Shown here: positions 9,622-18,918 of the stretch, one piece after another
Position numbering within the stretch: position 1 is the first letter of the stretch
Layout: every line of letters begins with the position of its first letter
Origin: Bacteroidales bacterium
GTDB lineage: Bacteria; Bacteroidota; Bacteroidia; Bacteroidales; UBA7960
Reading direction: 5' to 3'
Length of the DNA: 38,787 bases
Assembly: GCA_003567205.1 (NCBI GenBank)
Contig: PXAA01000105.1
Coordinates: 1-38,787, forward strand
The notes under the pieces: generated by a model
Seen by the model: the letters and a program-made list of their open reading frames with translations, nothing else
What the model was told of the DNA's origin: nothing
Database searches by the model: none
Program-made: the position numbers and the translations under genes

Positions 9622-9705
9622 CAAAAAGCCAAAAGCCAAAAACCAAAAGCCAAAAGCCAAAAGCCAACAGCCAACAGCCAAAAGCCAACAGCCAAAAGCC
9701 AAAAG
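9622..9705 (+). repeat. Heptamer tandem repeat CCAAAAG/CCAACAG, 12 units, ending 3 bp before the DUF368 start codon
   Basis: caaaaag ccaaaag ccaaaaa (ccaaaag)3 (ccaacag)2 ccaaaag ccaacag (ccaaaag)2 then ccaATG. Confidence 0.97.
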
Positions 9706-9708
9706 CCA

Positions 9709-10650
9709 ATGAAACAACGATCTGCCTGGGGGCACCTTTTGCTGGTTTTCAGGGGAATGGCCATGGGGGCTGTGGATGTTGTGCCCGGGGTTTCGGGCGG
9801 CACAATTGCACTGATCACAGGCATTTACGAAGAACTCATACTAAGTATAAAATCATTCAATGCCGGACTTCTTCAGACCCTTTACAAAGAGGGCATCGGG
9901 GCGGCATGGAAAAGGGTCAACGGGAATTTCCTCCTGGCTGTCATCACCGGGATACTGATCAGCATCTTTTCACTGGCCAGGGGTATTTCATGGCTTATCT
10001 ATCATCATCCCATGCTGGTATGGGCTTTCTTTTTCGGACTGATTCTTGGCAGTGTCATTTACCTGGGGAGAAAGATCCGACGATGGACCTATCTGTCTGT
10101 ATCCTTTCTTATTTTGGGCACCGCACTGGCATATTATATTACCATTGCCACCCCGGCAACCGGACCGGATACACTCTTGTTCATATTTATTTCCGGCAGT
10201 ATCGCCTTCTGTGCCCTCGTTTTGCCGGGGATATCCGGCGCCTTTATCCTGGTATTGCTCGGCAAATACGAATACATGCTGAATGCCGTCAGGGATCTGA
10301 ACATTTTGACAATTTTTATATTCGGAATAGGGGGTGTAGTGGGGGTAATTGCCTTTTCCAATGTGATCGGGTGGCTGCTAAAAAAACACCCCAATGCCAC
10401 CATGGCCTTGCTTACAGGCTTTATGATCGGGTCATTGAACAAGCTCTGGCCCTGGAAGGAGGTGCTTGAAACCCGCATTACCAGCGGCGGCGAAATAGTA
10501 CCCCTGCTGGAACATAGCATTTTTCCCTGGCAATACGCAGCCATCCATGGCGAAGACCCGCAGGTGCTGGCCATTGTATTTTGCACCCTGGCAGGCCTTG
10601 CACTCATCCTGTCATTTTCCTTTATCAAAAAAGCGAAGACGAAGCCCTGA
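9709..10650 (+). CDS. DUF368 membrane protein (family implicated in undecaprenyl-phosphate recycling)
   Basis: GMAMGAVDVVPGVSGGTIALITGIYEELI, LVLPGISGAFILVLLGKYEYML; polytopic. Start placed at MKQRSAWG just after the repeat. Confidence 0.9.
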   Translation: MKQRSAWGHLLLVFRGMAMGAVDVVPGVSGGTIALITGIYEELILSIKSFNAGLLQTLYKEGIGAAWKRVNGNFLLAVITGILISIFSLARGISWLIYHHPMLVWAFFFGLILGSVIYLGRKIRRWTYLSVSFLILGTALAYYITIATPATGPDTLLFIFISGSIAFCALVLPGISGAFILVLLGKYEYMLNAVRDLNILTIFIFGIGGVVGVIAFSNVIGWLLKKHPNATMALLTGFMIGSLNKLWPWKEVLETRITSGGEIVPLLEHSIFPWQYAAIHGEDPQVLAIVFCTLAGLALILSFSFIKKAKTKP

Positions 10651-10660
10651 AAGAAAAACC

Positions 10661-11176
10661 TCAGGATTCCAGACGCTGTTTCTTATCCCAACCAAACAAA
10701 AAAAGGGATGTAAAAAATACGCCAAAAAAGATGCCCACGTATGGGTTGACCCCCTCAACAGGTTCTCCGACAGCACGATAAATCCCAAAAAACAGTGCAC
10801 TCAGCCCTGCCATCAGCATAAACAGAAATAAAAACTGATCGAAGGCTTTTTCAAAACGTGATGGGGTATGTTTTTCTTCAGGCCTGTAATACCGGTAACC
10901 AGGACGTGTTGCACGGACATGGCCATTGGCAGTGGGGCCGGGCCGGTAATAGACCCTGCGGCCAAATGTACCCCGGGCCATGCGCACATCATACAACCGC
11001 CGTTTTTCCTCATTACTTAACACCTGATAAGCCTCATTCACCAGCTGAAAATCCCTTGTTGCCCGCGAAGTGCGATTCACATCGGGATGCAGGCGTTTTG
11101 CGCGGCAGCGAAAAGCCCGTTTGATGCATTCCGCATCAGCATTACCAGGTACGCCCAGAACATCGTAGTAGTTCAT
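10661..11176 (-). CDS. J-domain (DnaJ-like) protein with C-terminal transmembrane segments
   Basis: MNYYDVLGVPGNADAECIKRAFRCRAKRLHPDVNR...NEAYQVLSNEEKRRLYD; HPD present; hydrophobic C-terminus. Confidence 0.9.
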   Translation of the reverse strand: MNYYDVLGVPGNADAECIKRAFRCRAKRLHPDVNRTSRATRDFQLVNEAYQVLSNEEKRRLYDVRMARGTFGRRVYYRPGPTANGHVRATRPGYRYYRPEEKHTPSRFEKAFDQFLFLFMLMAGLSALFFGIYRAVGEPVEGVNPYVGIFFGVFFTSLFLFGWDKKQRLES

Positions 11177-11340
11177 TGATCAGCATGGATGATGATGAAC
11201 CGAAATTACACAATTCGCCATAATAAATCAAGTTGCGTATAAGATTTTTAAAAAACACTTGCCCGGAACAAAAAAAATACCGTACTTTGCACTCCTTAAA
11301 AAAACAGAGTGTATTTCTCAACAGCATAAACTATTAACCC

Positions 11341-11577
11341 ATGTCACGTATTTGCCAGATCACAGGGAAAAGACCGATAACAGGACATCGCGTGTCGCAT
11401 TCGAATATTAAAACCAACAGATGGTTTTACCCGAATATTCAAACCAAGAAATTTTTCGTCCCGGAAGAAAACCGCTGGATTACCCTTAAGGTTTCAGCAA
11501 AAGGGATCCGCACCATCAACAAGAAAGGCATATATGCCAGCCTTCAGGAAGCACGCAAAAAAGGATTTATCAAATAA
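11341..11577 (+). CDS. rpmB: 50S ribosomal protein L28
   Basis: [34 protein letters not shown]...[14 protein letters not shown]; 78 aa. Confidence 0.97.
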   Translation: MSRICQITGKRPITGHRVSHSNIKTNRWFYPNIQTKKFFVPEENRWITLKVSAKGIRTINKKGIYASLQEARKKGFIK

Positions 11578-11599
11578 TAATTACTGGTTTTTGGTATAT

Positions 11600-11633
11600 A
11601 AGCTGTTGCATTTTATTGCAGCAGCTTTTTTTT
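11600..11633 (+). terminator. Rho-independent terminator after rpmB
   Basis: AGCTGTTGCA-TTTTAT-TGCAGCAGCT followed by a T run. Confidence 0.85.
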
Positions 11634-11751
11634 CGGCCATTGCCCGGCAAATTGCCAATGTTAAAGAAACATAAGAAGCGGCTTTCCGGTGGGGCTGATA
11701 TTTCCTTATGTCACTGATTCTTTTTACTTTTACGAACCAATAGTTGGGGCC

Positions 11752-12405
11752 ATGCGTGTGATATCCTATCGTTTATTATTTGTTTTTGCAGGCCTGTTTC
11801 TCGGACTGATGCTTTCAAATCATTCCAATGGACAGCGATCCCCGCGCCGGGTTATACAGTTTACCGGCCTGGTGCTTACCAGCGATAGCCTGAAACCCCT
11901 GCCCTACGCATCCATATGGGTAAAGCACACTCACAGGGGAACAACCACCGATTACTACGGGTTCTTTTCCATTCCGGTATATGAAAACGACACCCTGCGT
12001 TTTTCTTCAGTTGGATACCGCGAGGCTTATTATGTGGTTCCGGACACCCTGACCAGGCCCAGGTATTCAGCAGTGCAGATGATGACCAAAGATACCATCT
12101 ACCTGGCGGAAACCGTCGTGTACCCCTGGCCCACCCGCGAACAATTCCGTTACGCATTTATCCACACAGAAGTACCCTCCGACGACTACGACAGGGCCAT
12201 GCAGAACCTGGCCCGGGCTGAGATGCGCGAACGATTTGAAAATATGCCCATGGACGGAAGCATGAATTTCCGGCATTATGTACAACAACATTCAGACAGA
12301 CTGTACTATGCCGGACAAGCACCGCCCATCAGGCTGTTTGATCCCTTTGCCTGGGCTGAGTTCTTCAAGGCGTGGCGCGAAGGGCGATTTAGAAGAAGCG
12401 ATTAA
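11752..12405 (+). CDS. CarboxypepD_reg-like domain protein, secreted
   Basis: Signal peptide MRVISYRLLFVFAGLFLGLML; FTGLVLTSDSLKPLPYASIWVKHTHRGTTTDYYGFFSIPVYENDTLRFSSVGYRE. Confidence 0.8.
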   Translation: MRVISYRLLFVFAGLFLGLMLSNHSNGQRSPRRVIQFTGLVLTSDSLKPLPYASIWVKHTHRGTTTDYYGFFSIPVYENDTLRFSSVGYREAYYVVPDTLTRPRYSAVQMMTKDTIYLAETVVYPWPTREQFRYAFIHTEVPSDDYDRAMQNLARAEMRERFENMPMDGSMNFRHYVQQHSDRLYYAGQAPPIRLFDPFAWAEFFKAWREGRFRRSD

Positions 12406-12473
12406 TCCAATCCGGACAATATTTCCCCTGCGCTTTGGTTATAATCTATATATTCATTGCATCCGTGGTCCTG

Positions 12474-14945
12474 ATGATGCCAATAAAACGTAACAGCCAG
12501 CCGGGCATAGCCCGTTTTGTATTTATCGCTTTTTTTTCAGTCATTTCCCTGTGTTTGTCGGCGCAACAAGCTTTGGTGGAAGGCCATCTGAAAACAAGTG
12601 AAGGGCTTGCCCTCGAATACGTAAATCTTGCCCTGGAAGACACCTTTATCGGTACCATCACCGATGAAAACGGTTATTTCCGCCTGGAACTTCCGGCCAA
12701 TCAACCGCTTGTTCTGATTGTATCCCATCTTGGATTCAAACCCGAGCGCATCCCCCTGACGCTGGAAACCGGTGAAACACGTCAACTGGATATCACACTG
12801 GAACCCTTGGCCACACAGCTTCCTGACATTGAGGTACTTGATCGTCAGGTACTCAGGACGGATATCATCCGGCTCGACCCCCGCCTCAGCACGGCGCTGC
12901 CAGGCCCGGCTGCAAGTATTGAAAGACTCATACAGACATTGCCGGGGGTTTCAACAGCCTCTGAGCTATCTGCACAATATTCTGTAAGAGGGGGCAATTA
13001 CGATGAAAACCTGGTATACGTCAACGGCATCGAAATATATCGTCCCTTTCTTGTAAGGTCTGGACAGCAGGAGGGGCTCAGCTTCCTGAACCCCGAACTG
13101 GTAGCTTCCATCAATTTTTCAGCCGGTGGATTCAATGCCTTGTATGGCGACAAAATGGCCTCCGTTTTAGATATCACATATAAAGAACCCCTGGAATTTG
13201 CCGGTTCATTCTCGCTCAGCCTGCTTGAAGGTGCATTGCATCTTGAAGGCGCATCAGACAACGGGCAGTTCACCTATTTGGTAGGAGTACGGTATAAGTC
13301 GAACCAATACCTGCTTGGGACCCTGGATACCCAGGGCGATTATCGCCCCATATTTGGAGATATTCAAAGCCTGTTGCGTTATCAGATTTCTGATCAATGG
13401 TCACTGAGTTTTCTGGGCAATTACAATGACAACAGTTACCAATTCGAACCGGAGGTGCAGCGGACCCGTTTCGGTTCAATCACGGATGTAAGGGAATTCA
13501 CTGTATTTTTCGACGGACAGGAAGTAAACCGGTTTACTACCGCCACAGGGGCACTTTCATTGGAATACAGGCCGCACAGCAACCTCTCCCTGCAATTCAT
13601 TACCAGTGTTTTTCAATCGGACGAACGGGAACATTTCGACATACTGGGTCAGTATTGGCTGCACCGCGTAGGAACCGATATGGGGCAGGATGATTTCGGA
13701 CAGCCAACCGGGGAACCCCTGGGTGTGGGCACCTTTCTGAACCATGCCCGGAATTATCTCAATGCCATCGTTTGGAACACCGAAACCAAGGGAAAGTGGC
13801 AAAACGACAAACACGAGCTTCGCTGGGGACTTAAATTTCAGCACGAAGACATTTATGACATGCTGAATGAATGGACACTCATTGATTCGGCAGGTTATTC
13901 GCTGCCGCAATATCCCTCCGATGCTATTGTTTTGCAAGACACACTGAATACACGCATCAATGTCCGGTCAAGCCGTTTTTCAGGTTTTCTCCAAAACACC
14001 TGGGAGATGGAACGCCCGCACGGACGATACGCCTTTACAGCCGGCCTGCGCGCCAATTACTGGGATTTCAATAAGCAGTTCCTGTTGAGTCCGCGCACCA
14101 CTGTATTATACAAGCCCGGTTGGGCGGCACGATGGACATTCAGGGCTTCGGCAGGTTATTATCACCAGCCACCGTTTTACAGAGAGCTAAGGGACCTGGA
14201 GGGCCAGCTTAACAAAGACATCAGGGCACAGGAGTCCATACACCTGGTTTTGGGCTCTTCCTTCCATTTTACTGCCTGGGAAAGGCCTTTTCAGTATACC
14301 ACAGAAGTGTATTACAAATTCCTGAATGATTTGATACCCTATCAGATCGACAATGTGCGTATCCGGTATCTGGCCGATAACATCTCAAAAGGATACGCCA
14401 CAGGCCTTGACATGAAAATACACGGCGAGTTTGTCCCGGGTATTGATTCATGGGCAAGCCTTTCGATAATGCAGACCAGGGAAGAGATTACAGGCACTTA
14501 TGTGTTCAACCCGGATAGTGAGTTGGTACCTGCAGGATACATTCCCCGACCCACAGACCAGCGTTTTCATTTCAGCATGTTCTTCCAGGACTTTTTACCC
14601 CGCAATCCAAGCTACCAGGTTCAACTGGGCTTTTTCTTCGGTACCGGCCTGCCCTTCTGGCCACCCACACGCGACCAGAATGTAACCAGCGGACGCATGC
14701 CTTCTTACCAGCGGGTGGATATCGGTTTTTCAAAACAACTCATCGGTGAAAACTCAAGCTTTCAGGAATCCAGCCCTTTCCGGCATTTTGAATCCATGTG
14801 GTTAACGGCGGAAGTCTTTAACCTGTTGGAAATCAAGAATACCATCTCCTATTCCTGGATCAAGGATGTAGAAAACCAATTGTTTGCCATTCCCAACTAT
14901 CTTACATCGCGGCTGATCAACATTAAATTGATCGCCCGTTTTTAA
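12474..14945 (+). CDS. TonB-dependent receptor with N-terminal CarboxypepD_reg-like domain
   Basis: Signal peptide; VEGHLKTSEGLALEYVNLALEDTFIGTITDENGYFRLELP; plug TLPGVSTASELSAQYSVRGGNYDENLVYVNGIEIYRPF; beta-barrel ending in ...IARF. ORF opens at 12435; signal peptide favours 12474/12477. Confidence 0.9.
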   Translation: MMPIKRNSQPGIARFVFIAFFSVISLCLSAQQALVEGHLKTSEGLALEYVNLALEDTFIGTITDENGYFRLELPANQPLVLIVSHLGFKPERIPLTLETGETRQLDITLEPLATQLPDIEVLDRQVLRTDIIRLDPRLSTALPGPAASIERLIQTLPGVSTASELSAQYSVRGGNYDENLVYVNGIEIYRPFLVRSGQQEGLSFLNPELVASINFSAGGFNALYGDKMASVLDITYKEPLEFAGSFSLSLLEGALHLEGASDNGQFTYLVGVRYKSNQYLLGTLDTQGDYRPIFGDIQSLLRYQISDQWSLSFLGNYNDNSYQFEPEVQRTRFGSITDVREFTVFFDGQEVNRFTTATGALSLEYRPHSNLSLQFITSVFQSDEREHFDILGQYWLHRVGTDMGQDDFGQPTGEPLGVGTFLNHARNYLNAIVWNTETKGKWQNDKHELRWGLKFQHEDIYDMLNEWTLIDSAGYSLPQYPSDAIVLQDTLNTRINVRSSRFSGFLQNTWEMERPHGRYAFTAGLRANYWDFNKQFLLSPRTTVLYKPGWAARWTFRASAGYYHQPPFYRELRDLEGQLNKDIRAQESIHLVLGSSFHFTAWERPFQYTTEVYYKFLNDLIPYQIDNVRIRYLADNISKGYATGLDMKIHGEFVPGIDSWASLSIMQTREEITGTYVFNPDSELVPAGYIPRPTDQRFHFSMFFQDFLPRNPSYQVQLGFFFGTGLPFWPPTRDQNVTSGRMPSYQRVDIGFSKQLIGENSSFQESSPFRHFESMWLTAEVFNLLEIKNTISYSWIKDVENQLFAIPNYLTSRLINIKLIARF

Positions 14946-14959
14946 CAAGCCTGCCTTTT

Positions 14960-14975
14960 TGTCATTTTTATGACA
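14960..14975. promoter_or_regulatory. Perfect short inverted repeat TGTCAT-TTTT-ATGACA upstream of dnaK
   Basis: tgtcatttttatgaca, in the TonB receptor-dnaK intergenic gap. Confidence 0.5.
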
Positions 14976-15037
14976 GCCCTTTGGCCGGGTGGCGGAAATG
15001 ATGTGCCATATTTTCAAAAATCGGCGAAAATCAAGCA

Positions 15038-15053
15038 TTGGCACAATCATTGA
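15038..15053 (+). promoter_or_regulatory. Candidate sigma54-type -24/-12 promoter of dnaK
   Basis: TTGGCAC-AATCA-TTGA compared with consensus YTGGCACG-N4-TTGCW; correct spacing, but C of the -12 GC is A. Confidence 0.4.
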
Positions 15054-15103
15054 AACAGAAATTCTGAAATATGTTTTAAGGAATCAATAAAAACACATAG
15101 ACA

Positions 15104-17014
15104 ATGGGTAAAATAATTGGTATAGATTTAGGAACAACCAACTCATGCGTTGCGGTGATGGAAGGCAACGAACCCGTGGTGATCCCCAACAGTGAGGGAC
15201 GTCGCACCACCCCTTCCATTGTTGCTTTTACAGAGAATGGGGAAAGAAAAATCGGTGATCCTGCAAAAAGGCAGGCCATCATAAATCCGGTAAAAACCAT
15301 CTACTCTATAAAGCGTTTAATGGGCGAAACCTACGACGCCAGTACAAAAGAGCGCGACAGGGTGACCTATAAAATAGAAAAAGGCGACAACAACACCCCG
15401 CGCATCAAGATCGACGACCGCAAATACACACCACAGGAAATCTCTGCCATGGTGCTGCAGAAAATGAAGAAGACTGCAGAGGATTACCTGGGCAAAGAAG
15501 TTACTGATGCGGTAATTACCGTACCTGCTTATTTCAGCGATTCACAGCGTCAGGCCACCAAAGAAGCCGGTGAAATTGCCGGACTGAAAGTGCGTCGTAT
15601 CATCAACGAGCCGACAGCGGCTTCGCTTGCCTACGGCCTCGACAAAAAAGACAAAGACATCCGCATCGCCGTATTCGACCTTGGTGGAGGTACTTTCGAC
15701 ATCTCTATTCTGGAGCTTGGCGATGGTGTTTTTGAGGTCAAGTCGACCAATGGAAACACCCACCTCGGTGGCGACGACTTTGATGATGTGATCATCAACT
15801 GGCTGGCAGATGAATTCAAGAAAGATGAAAACATAGATCTGCGCAAAGACCCGATGGCCCTGCAGCGCCTGAAGGAAGCCGCAGAGAAAGCAAAAATCGA
15901 ACTGTCGAGTGCCACATCAACAGAAATCAACCTCCCATACATCATGCCCGTCGATGGCATTCCAAAGCACCTGGTTCGCACCCTGACGCGCAGCCATTTT
16001 GAAAAGCTGAGCGACAAATTGATCCAGGCCACCCTGGAACCGTGCAAAATCGCTCTGAAAGAAGCAGGCATGAAGCCATCCGATATCGATGAGGTAATTC
16101 TGGTGGGAGGGTCAACACGCGTACCCGCCATCCAGGAACTGGTGGAGAAATTCTTTGGCAGGAAGCCTTCGAAGGGAGTGAATCCCGACGAGGTGGTTGC
16201 CGTGGGAGCTGCCATTCAGGGCGGCGTGCTTACAGGTGAGGTCAAAGATGTATTGTTGCTCGATGTAACACCACTTTCTCTTGGCATCGAAACCCTGGGC
16301 GGCGTAATGACCAGATTGATCGAAGCCAACACCACCATCCCTACCAACAAAAAAGAAACCTTCTCCACAGCCGCTGACAACCAGACTTCTGTGGAAATTC
16401 ATATTTTGCAGGGTGAACGGCCCATGGCCAAAGACAATCGTACCATCGGTCGCTTCCATCTCGATGGCATCCCGCCAGCCCCGCGAGGCATGCCGCAAAT
16501 CGAGGTAACGTTCGACATCGACGCCAATGGTATATTAAACGTGTCGGCCAAGGACAAAGCTTCAGGAAAGTCGCAAAACATCCGCATCGAAGCTTCTTCC
16601 GGACTCAGCGAAGAAGAGATCAAGAAAATGAAGGTGGAAGCAGAAGCGCATGCCGAGAGCGACAAAAAGCAGAAAGAAGAAATCGACAAGCTCAATGCTG
16701 CCGACAGTTTGATTTTCCAGACAGAGAAACAACTCAAAGAGTTTGGGGAAAAGCTGCCTGCCGATAAAAAAGAGCCCATAGAAAAAGCCCTGGCAGAGCT
16801 GCAGGAAGCACATAAGAACAAAGACCTGGTTGCCATTGACACCGCCATGGGAACACTCAATGCCGCATGGCAGGCTGCCAGCGCCGAAATGTATCAGCAC
16901 GCACAGGGACAGGAACAACAAGCAGCTGGAGAACAGGACCAGCAAGCGTCATCTTCTGAAAAGAAAGACAATAACGACGATGTAACAGATGTGGATTTTG
17001 AGGAAGTGAAGTAG
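15104..17014 (+). CDS. dnaK: Molecular chaperone DnaK (Hsp70)
   Basis: [42 protein letters not shown]...; full length, 636 aa. Confidence 0.99.
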   Translation: MGKIIGIDLGTTNSCVAVMEGNEPVVIPNSEGRRTTPSIVAFTENGERKIGDPAKRQAIINPVKTIYSIKRLMGETYDASTKERDRVTYKIEKGDNNTPRIKIDDRKYTPQEISAMVLQKMKKTAEDYLGKEVTDAVITVPAYFSDSQRQATKEAGEIAGLKVRRIINEPTAASLAYGLDKKDKDIRIAVFDLGGGTFDISILELGDGVFEVKSTNGNTHLGGDDFDDVIINWLADEFKKDENIDLRKDPMALQRLKEAAEKAKIELSSATSTEINLPYIMPVDGIPKHLVRTLTRSHFEKLSDKLIQATLEPCKIALKEAGMKPSDIDEVILVGGSTRVPAIQELVEKFFGRKPSKGVNPDEVVAVGAAIQGGVLTGEVKDVLLLDVTPLSLGIETLGGVMTRLIEANTTIPTNKKETFSTAADNQTSVEIHILQGERPMAKDNRTIGRFHLDGIPPAPRGMPQIEVTFDIDANGILNVSAKDKASGKSQNIRIEASSGLSEEEIKKMKVEAEAHAESDKKQKEEIDKLNAADSLIFQTEKQLKEFGEKLPADKKEPIEKALAELQEAHKNKDLVAIDTAMGTLNAAWQAASAEMYQHAQGQEQQAAGEQDQQASSSEKKDNNDDVTDVDFEEVK

Positions 17015-17042
17015 AGCATGTTTAGTTGTTGAGACACCGGAA

Positions 17043-17086
17043 AAAAAACGGATGGTTATAGGGTATTCCACAATCATCCGTTTTTT
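17043..17086 (+). terminator. Rho-independent terminator after dnaK
   Basis: AAAAAACGGATG ... CATCCGTTTTTT, 12-bp perfect stem with loop of about 20 nt. Confidence 0.85.
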
Positions 17087-17219
17087 CATTTAGGTATGGC
17101 AGACCGCCAAAAACCATCTATGTCAACTTTTTGGCAGCAGCCAAGGCCTTGTTTGCCGGGCACTTTCATCCGTATCCACACCTGGGGCGTAGGAAATAAA
17201 TCGTTTGCAAATTGTTTGA

Positions 17220-17762
17220 TTACTTTTTCCTGTCGAAGAAAGGGTTTTTTGATGTGGCACTCATGGGTATGCCGTAGATGATCTTGTAATCCTTGCCAAG
17301 AATGCCCATTTGCTTCGCTGCCACACCAATGGTATACATAATGCGGTTGTCTATACGTGCATCCATGGCCACGCTCACGGCCGAACCGATGGCAATACCC
17401 AGATCGCCCGTATTGAATACACAGGGAACATCAGGGGCTTTGTCTTTCGATGCGCAATCGGGGAAACCGCATAAACCACAGGTTTTCAATCCAAGGGATT
17501 CTATCCTGGTGCCCAGAACCACAACCACTTTAGCCGAATGGAGTACGTTACCGGCGTCCCGAGTGAATATCTGGTTGTTTTCTTTTTCGCCGATTTCGTG
17601 CATGGTCTTAGCAAGCGCCTGAACATCACTACCCGTAATTATTGACATGGCCAGGTTATTCATGCCACGGGCCTTGGGGGCTGTCCGGGCAGCCAATATC
17701 ATCTTTTTGGCAATATCCAGCAGGGCGTCCTGGCGCATTTCGTTTTCATTGATGATAGCCAT
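17220..17762 (-). CDS. DUF2148 / ferredoxin-like domain protein
   Basis: MAIINENEMRQDALLDIAKKMILAARTAPKARGMNNL...; Cys-rich CGLCGFPDCASKDKAPDVPCVFNTGDLGIAIGSA. Start at M14 of the listed ORF. Confidence 0.8.
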   Translation of the reverse strand: MAIINENEMRQDALLDIAKKMILAARTAPKARGMNNLAMSIITGSDVQALAKTMHEIGEKENNQIFTRDAGNVLHSAKVVVVLGTRIESLGLKTCGLCGFPDCASKDKAPDVPCVFNTGDLGIAIGSAVSVAMDARIDNRIMYTIGVAAKQMGILGKDYKIIYGIPMSATSKNPFFDRKK

Positions 17763-17784
17763 AACAAAGTGTTTAATTTTGTTC

Positions 17785-17818
17785 AAAAAAAAACCCGGCA
17801 AAACATGCCGGGCTTTTT
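17785..17818 (-). terminator. Rho-independent terminator downstream of the DnaB-like gene
   Basis: Minus strand AGCCCGGCATGTTTTGCCGGG followed by TTTTTTTTT. Confidence 0.8.
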
Positions 17819-17821
17819 ACA

Positions 17822-18718
17822 TTATGATAAATCCGTAAATTTTGCGATGCTCTCAATAAAACTCAGCGGGATCACAGTCTCCTGGCCGGGGACATCCCTC
17901 TGTGTGATCAGAAGTTCAACCGTATTTCCCTGTTTCACCGGTTTGCCCGCAGGATATACCTTACGATGCAATAGCATCAGCACATCCGGGCTGTTTTTCA
18001 CAAATTCCGGGAGGACATCCATTGAGGGACGCCTGTCGGACATAAACCCATTGCCATGGGTAACCGATTGTGAAAACAACAAGACCGGCACTTGTGTTTC
18101 CCGGGCAACGGAACGAATGCGCTCAACAATTCGTCTCAGCTGCGCAGGACGGTCTTCATTATCCGGAATACCGGCAGTAAGCAACTCCAGATAATCAATG
18201 ATGATCAGGTCCACATGCTGCATACGCTTCAGGTGCCTTATTTTTTCTGAAAGTACATCCACCAGTAAGGCAGGCGTGTCGTCAATATAAATCTTTGCTT
18301 TGGCTATATTTCCCAGAAGCGAAAGCATATGTTCTTTTTCGCTGTCTTTCAATTTGCCCGACTGCAGCTTATCCAGAGACATTCCCGTTTCACTTTCAAT
18401 CAAACGGTTGGTCATCTTAATATTGGACCTTTCTGAAGAGAATATGGCCACCGCATAATCGTCTTTTATGGCCATGTTGTTTGCCAGGGACAATAAAAAA
18501 GCGGTCTTGCCCATACCCGGCTTAACCGCAATCATGTATAATTGTCCCGCCTGAAAACCTCCCAGCGCCCTGTCAAGCTCCTTAAATCCGCTGGGTACAC
18601 CATCAGGTGTGAGGTTTTTTCCAAAATTTTGATTGAGGGTCCGGTTTACCAGATCACGGATGCTGGTAAACCGGTAGCCCTCTGGCTGCTCGGTGATTTC
18701 CAAAGTGTTTAGCTCCAT
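17822..18718 (-). CDS. DnaB-like ATPase (RecA-fold C-terminal domain only), DnaB paralog
   Basis: 298 aa; GVPSGFKELDRALGGFQAGQLYMIAVKPGMGKTAFLLSLANNMA, AIFSSERS, IDDTPALLVDVLSEKIRHLKRMQHVDLIIIDYLELL; aligns by eye to the DnaB C-terminal domain at 507-2039 but lacks the N-terminal domain. Confidence 0.87.
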   Translation of the reverse strand: MELNTLEITEQPEGYRFTSIRDLVNRTLNQNFGKNLTPDGVPSGFKELDRALGGFQAGQLYMIAVKPGMGKTAFLLSLANNMAIKDDYAVAIFSSERSNIKMTNRLIESETGMSLDKLQSGKLKDSEKEHMLSLLGNIAKAKIYIDDTPALLVDVLSEKIRHLKRMQHVDLIIIDYLELLTAGIPDNEDRPAQLRRIVERIRSVARETQVPVLLFSQSVTHGNGFMSDRRPSMDVLPEFVKNSPDVLMLLHRKVYPAGKPVKQGNTVELLITQRDVPGQETVIPLSFIESIAKFTDLS

Positions 18719-18918
18719 ACTTCGTCATTTTTATAGTGTGAAGAATCATTCATTAATACCATACGGAAATGCAACCATGTTTGTATGGCTTAAATAATCA
18801 AGTTCCCCAATATAAGCATTTTTTTGATTCATCAGACATGAACTTTTTGAGCGAATATATGTTTAACGAGTAAATCTGCCGGAAAGCACACTTATCCTGT
18901 GCTGTAAAAATTCAGGAA

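Noticed and set aside
9470-9824. Minus-strand ORFs rich in GFWLLAFGCWLLAFG (9470-9709, 9553-9735, 9564-9824)
   Set aside because: Pure translation of the CCAAAAG repeat; the same peptide appears in all frames.
15007-15070. CATATTTTCA ... TGAAATATG long-range stem before dnaK
   Set aside because: Imperfect and widely spaced; not convincing beside the stronger promoter-like motif.
15000-15104. CIRCE/HrcA operator before dnaK
   Set aside because: No TTAGCACTC-N9-GAGTGCTAA or close variant found.
15631-16945. Long minus-strand ORFs inside dnaK
   Set aside because: Antisense ORFs in a highly biased coding sequence; no recognisable domains.
17770-17777. TGTTTAAT half-site upstream of the DUF2148 gene as a MerR target
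   Set aside because: Single half-site in AT-rich DNA with no inverted partner; likely chance.
17220-18718. Mobile element carrying the DnaB-like gene
   Set aside because: No integrase, transposase, terminal repeats or phage genes nearby.
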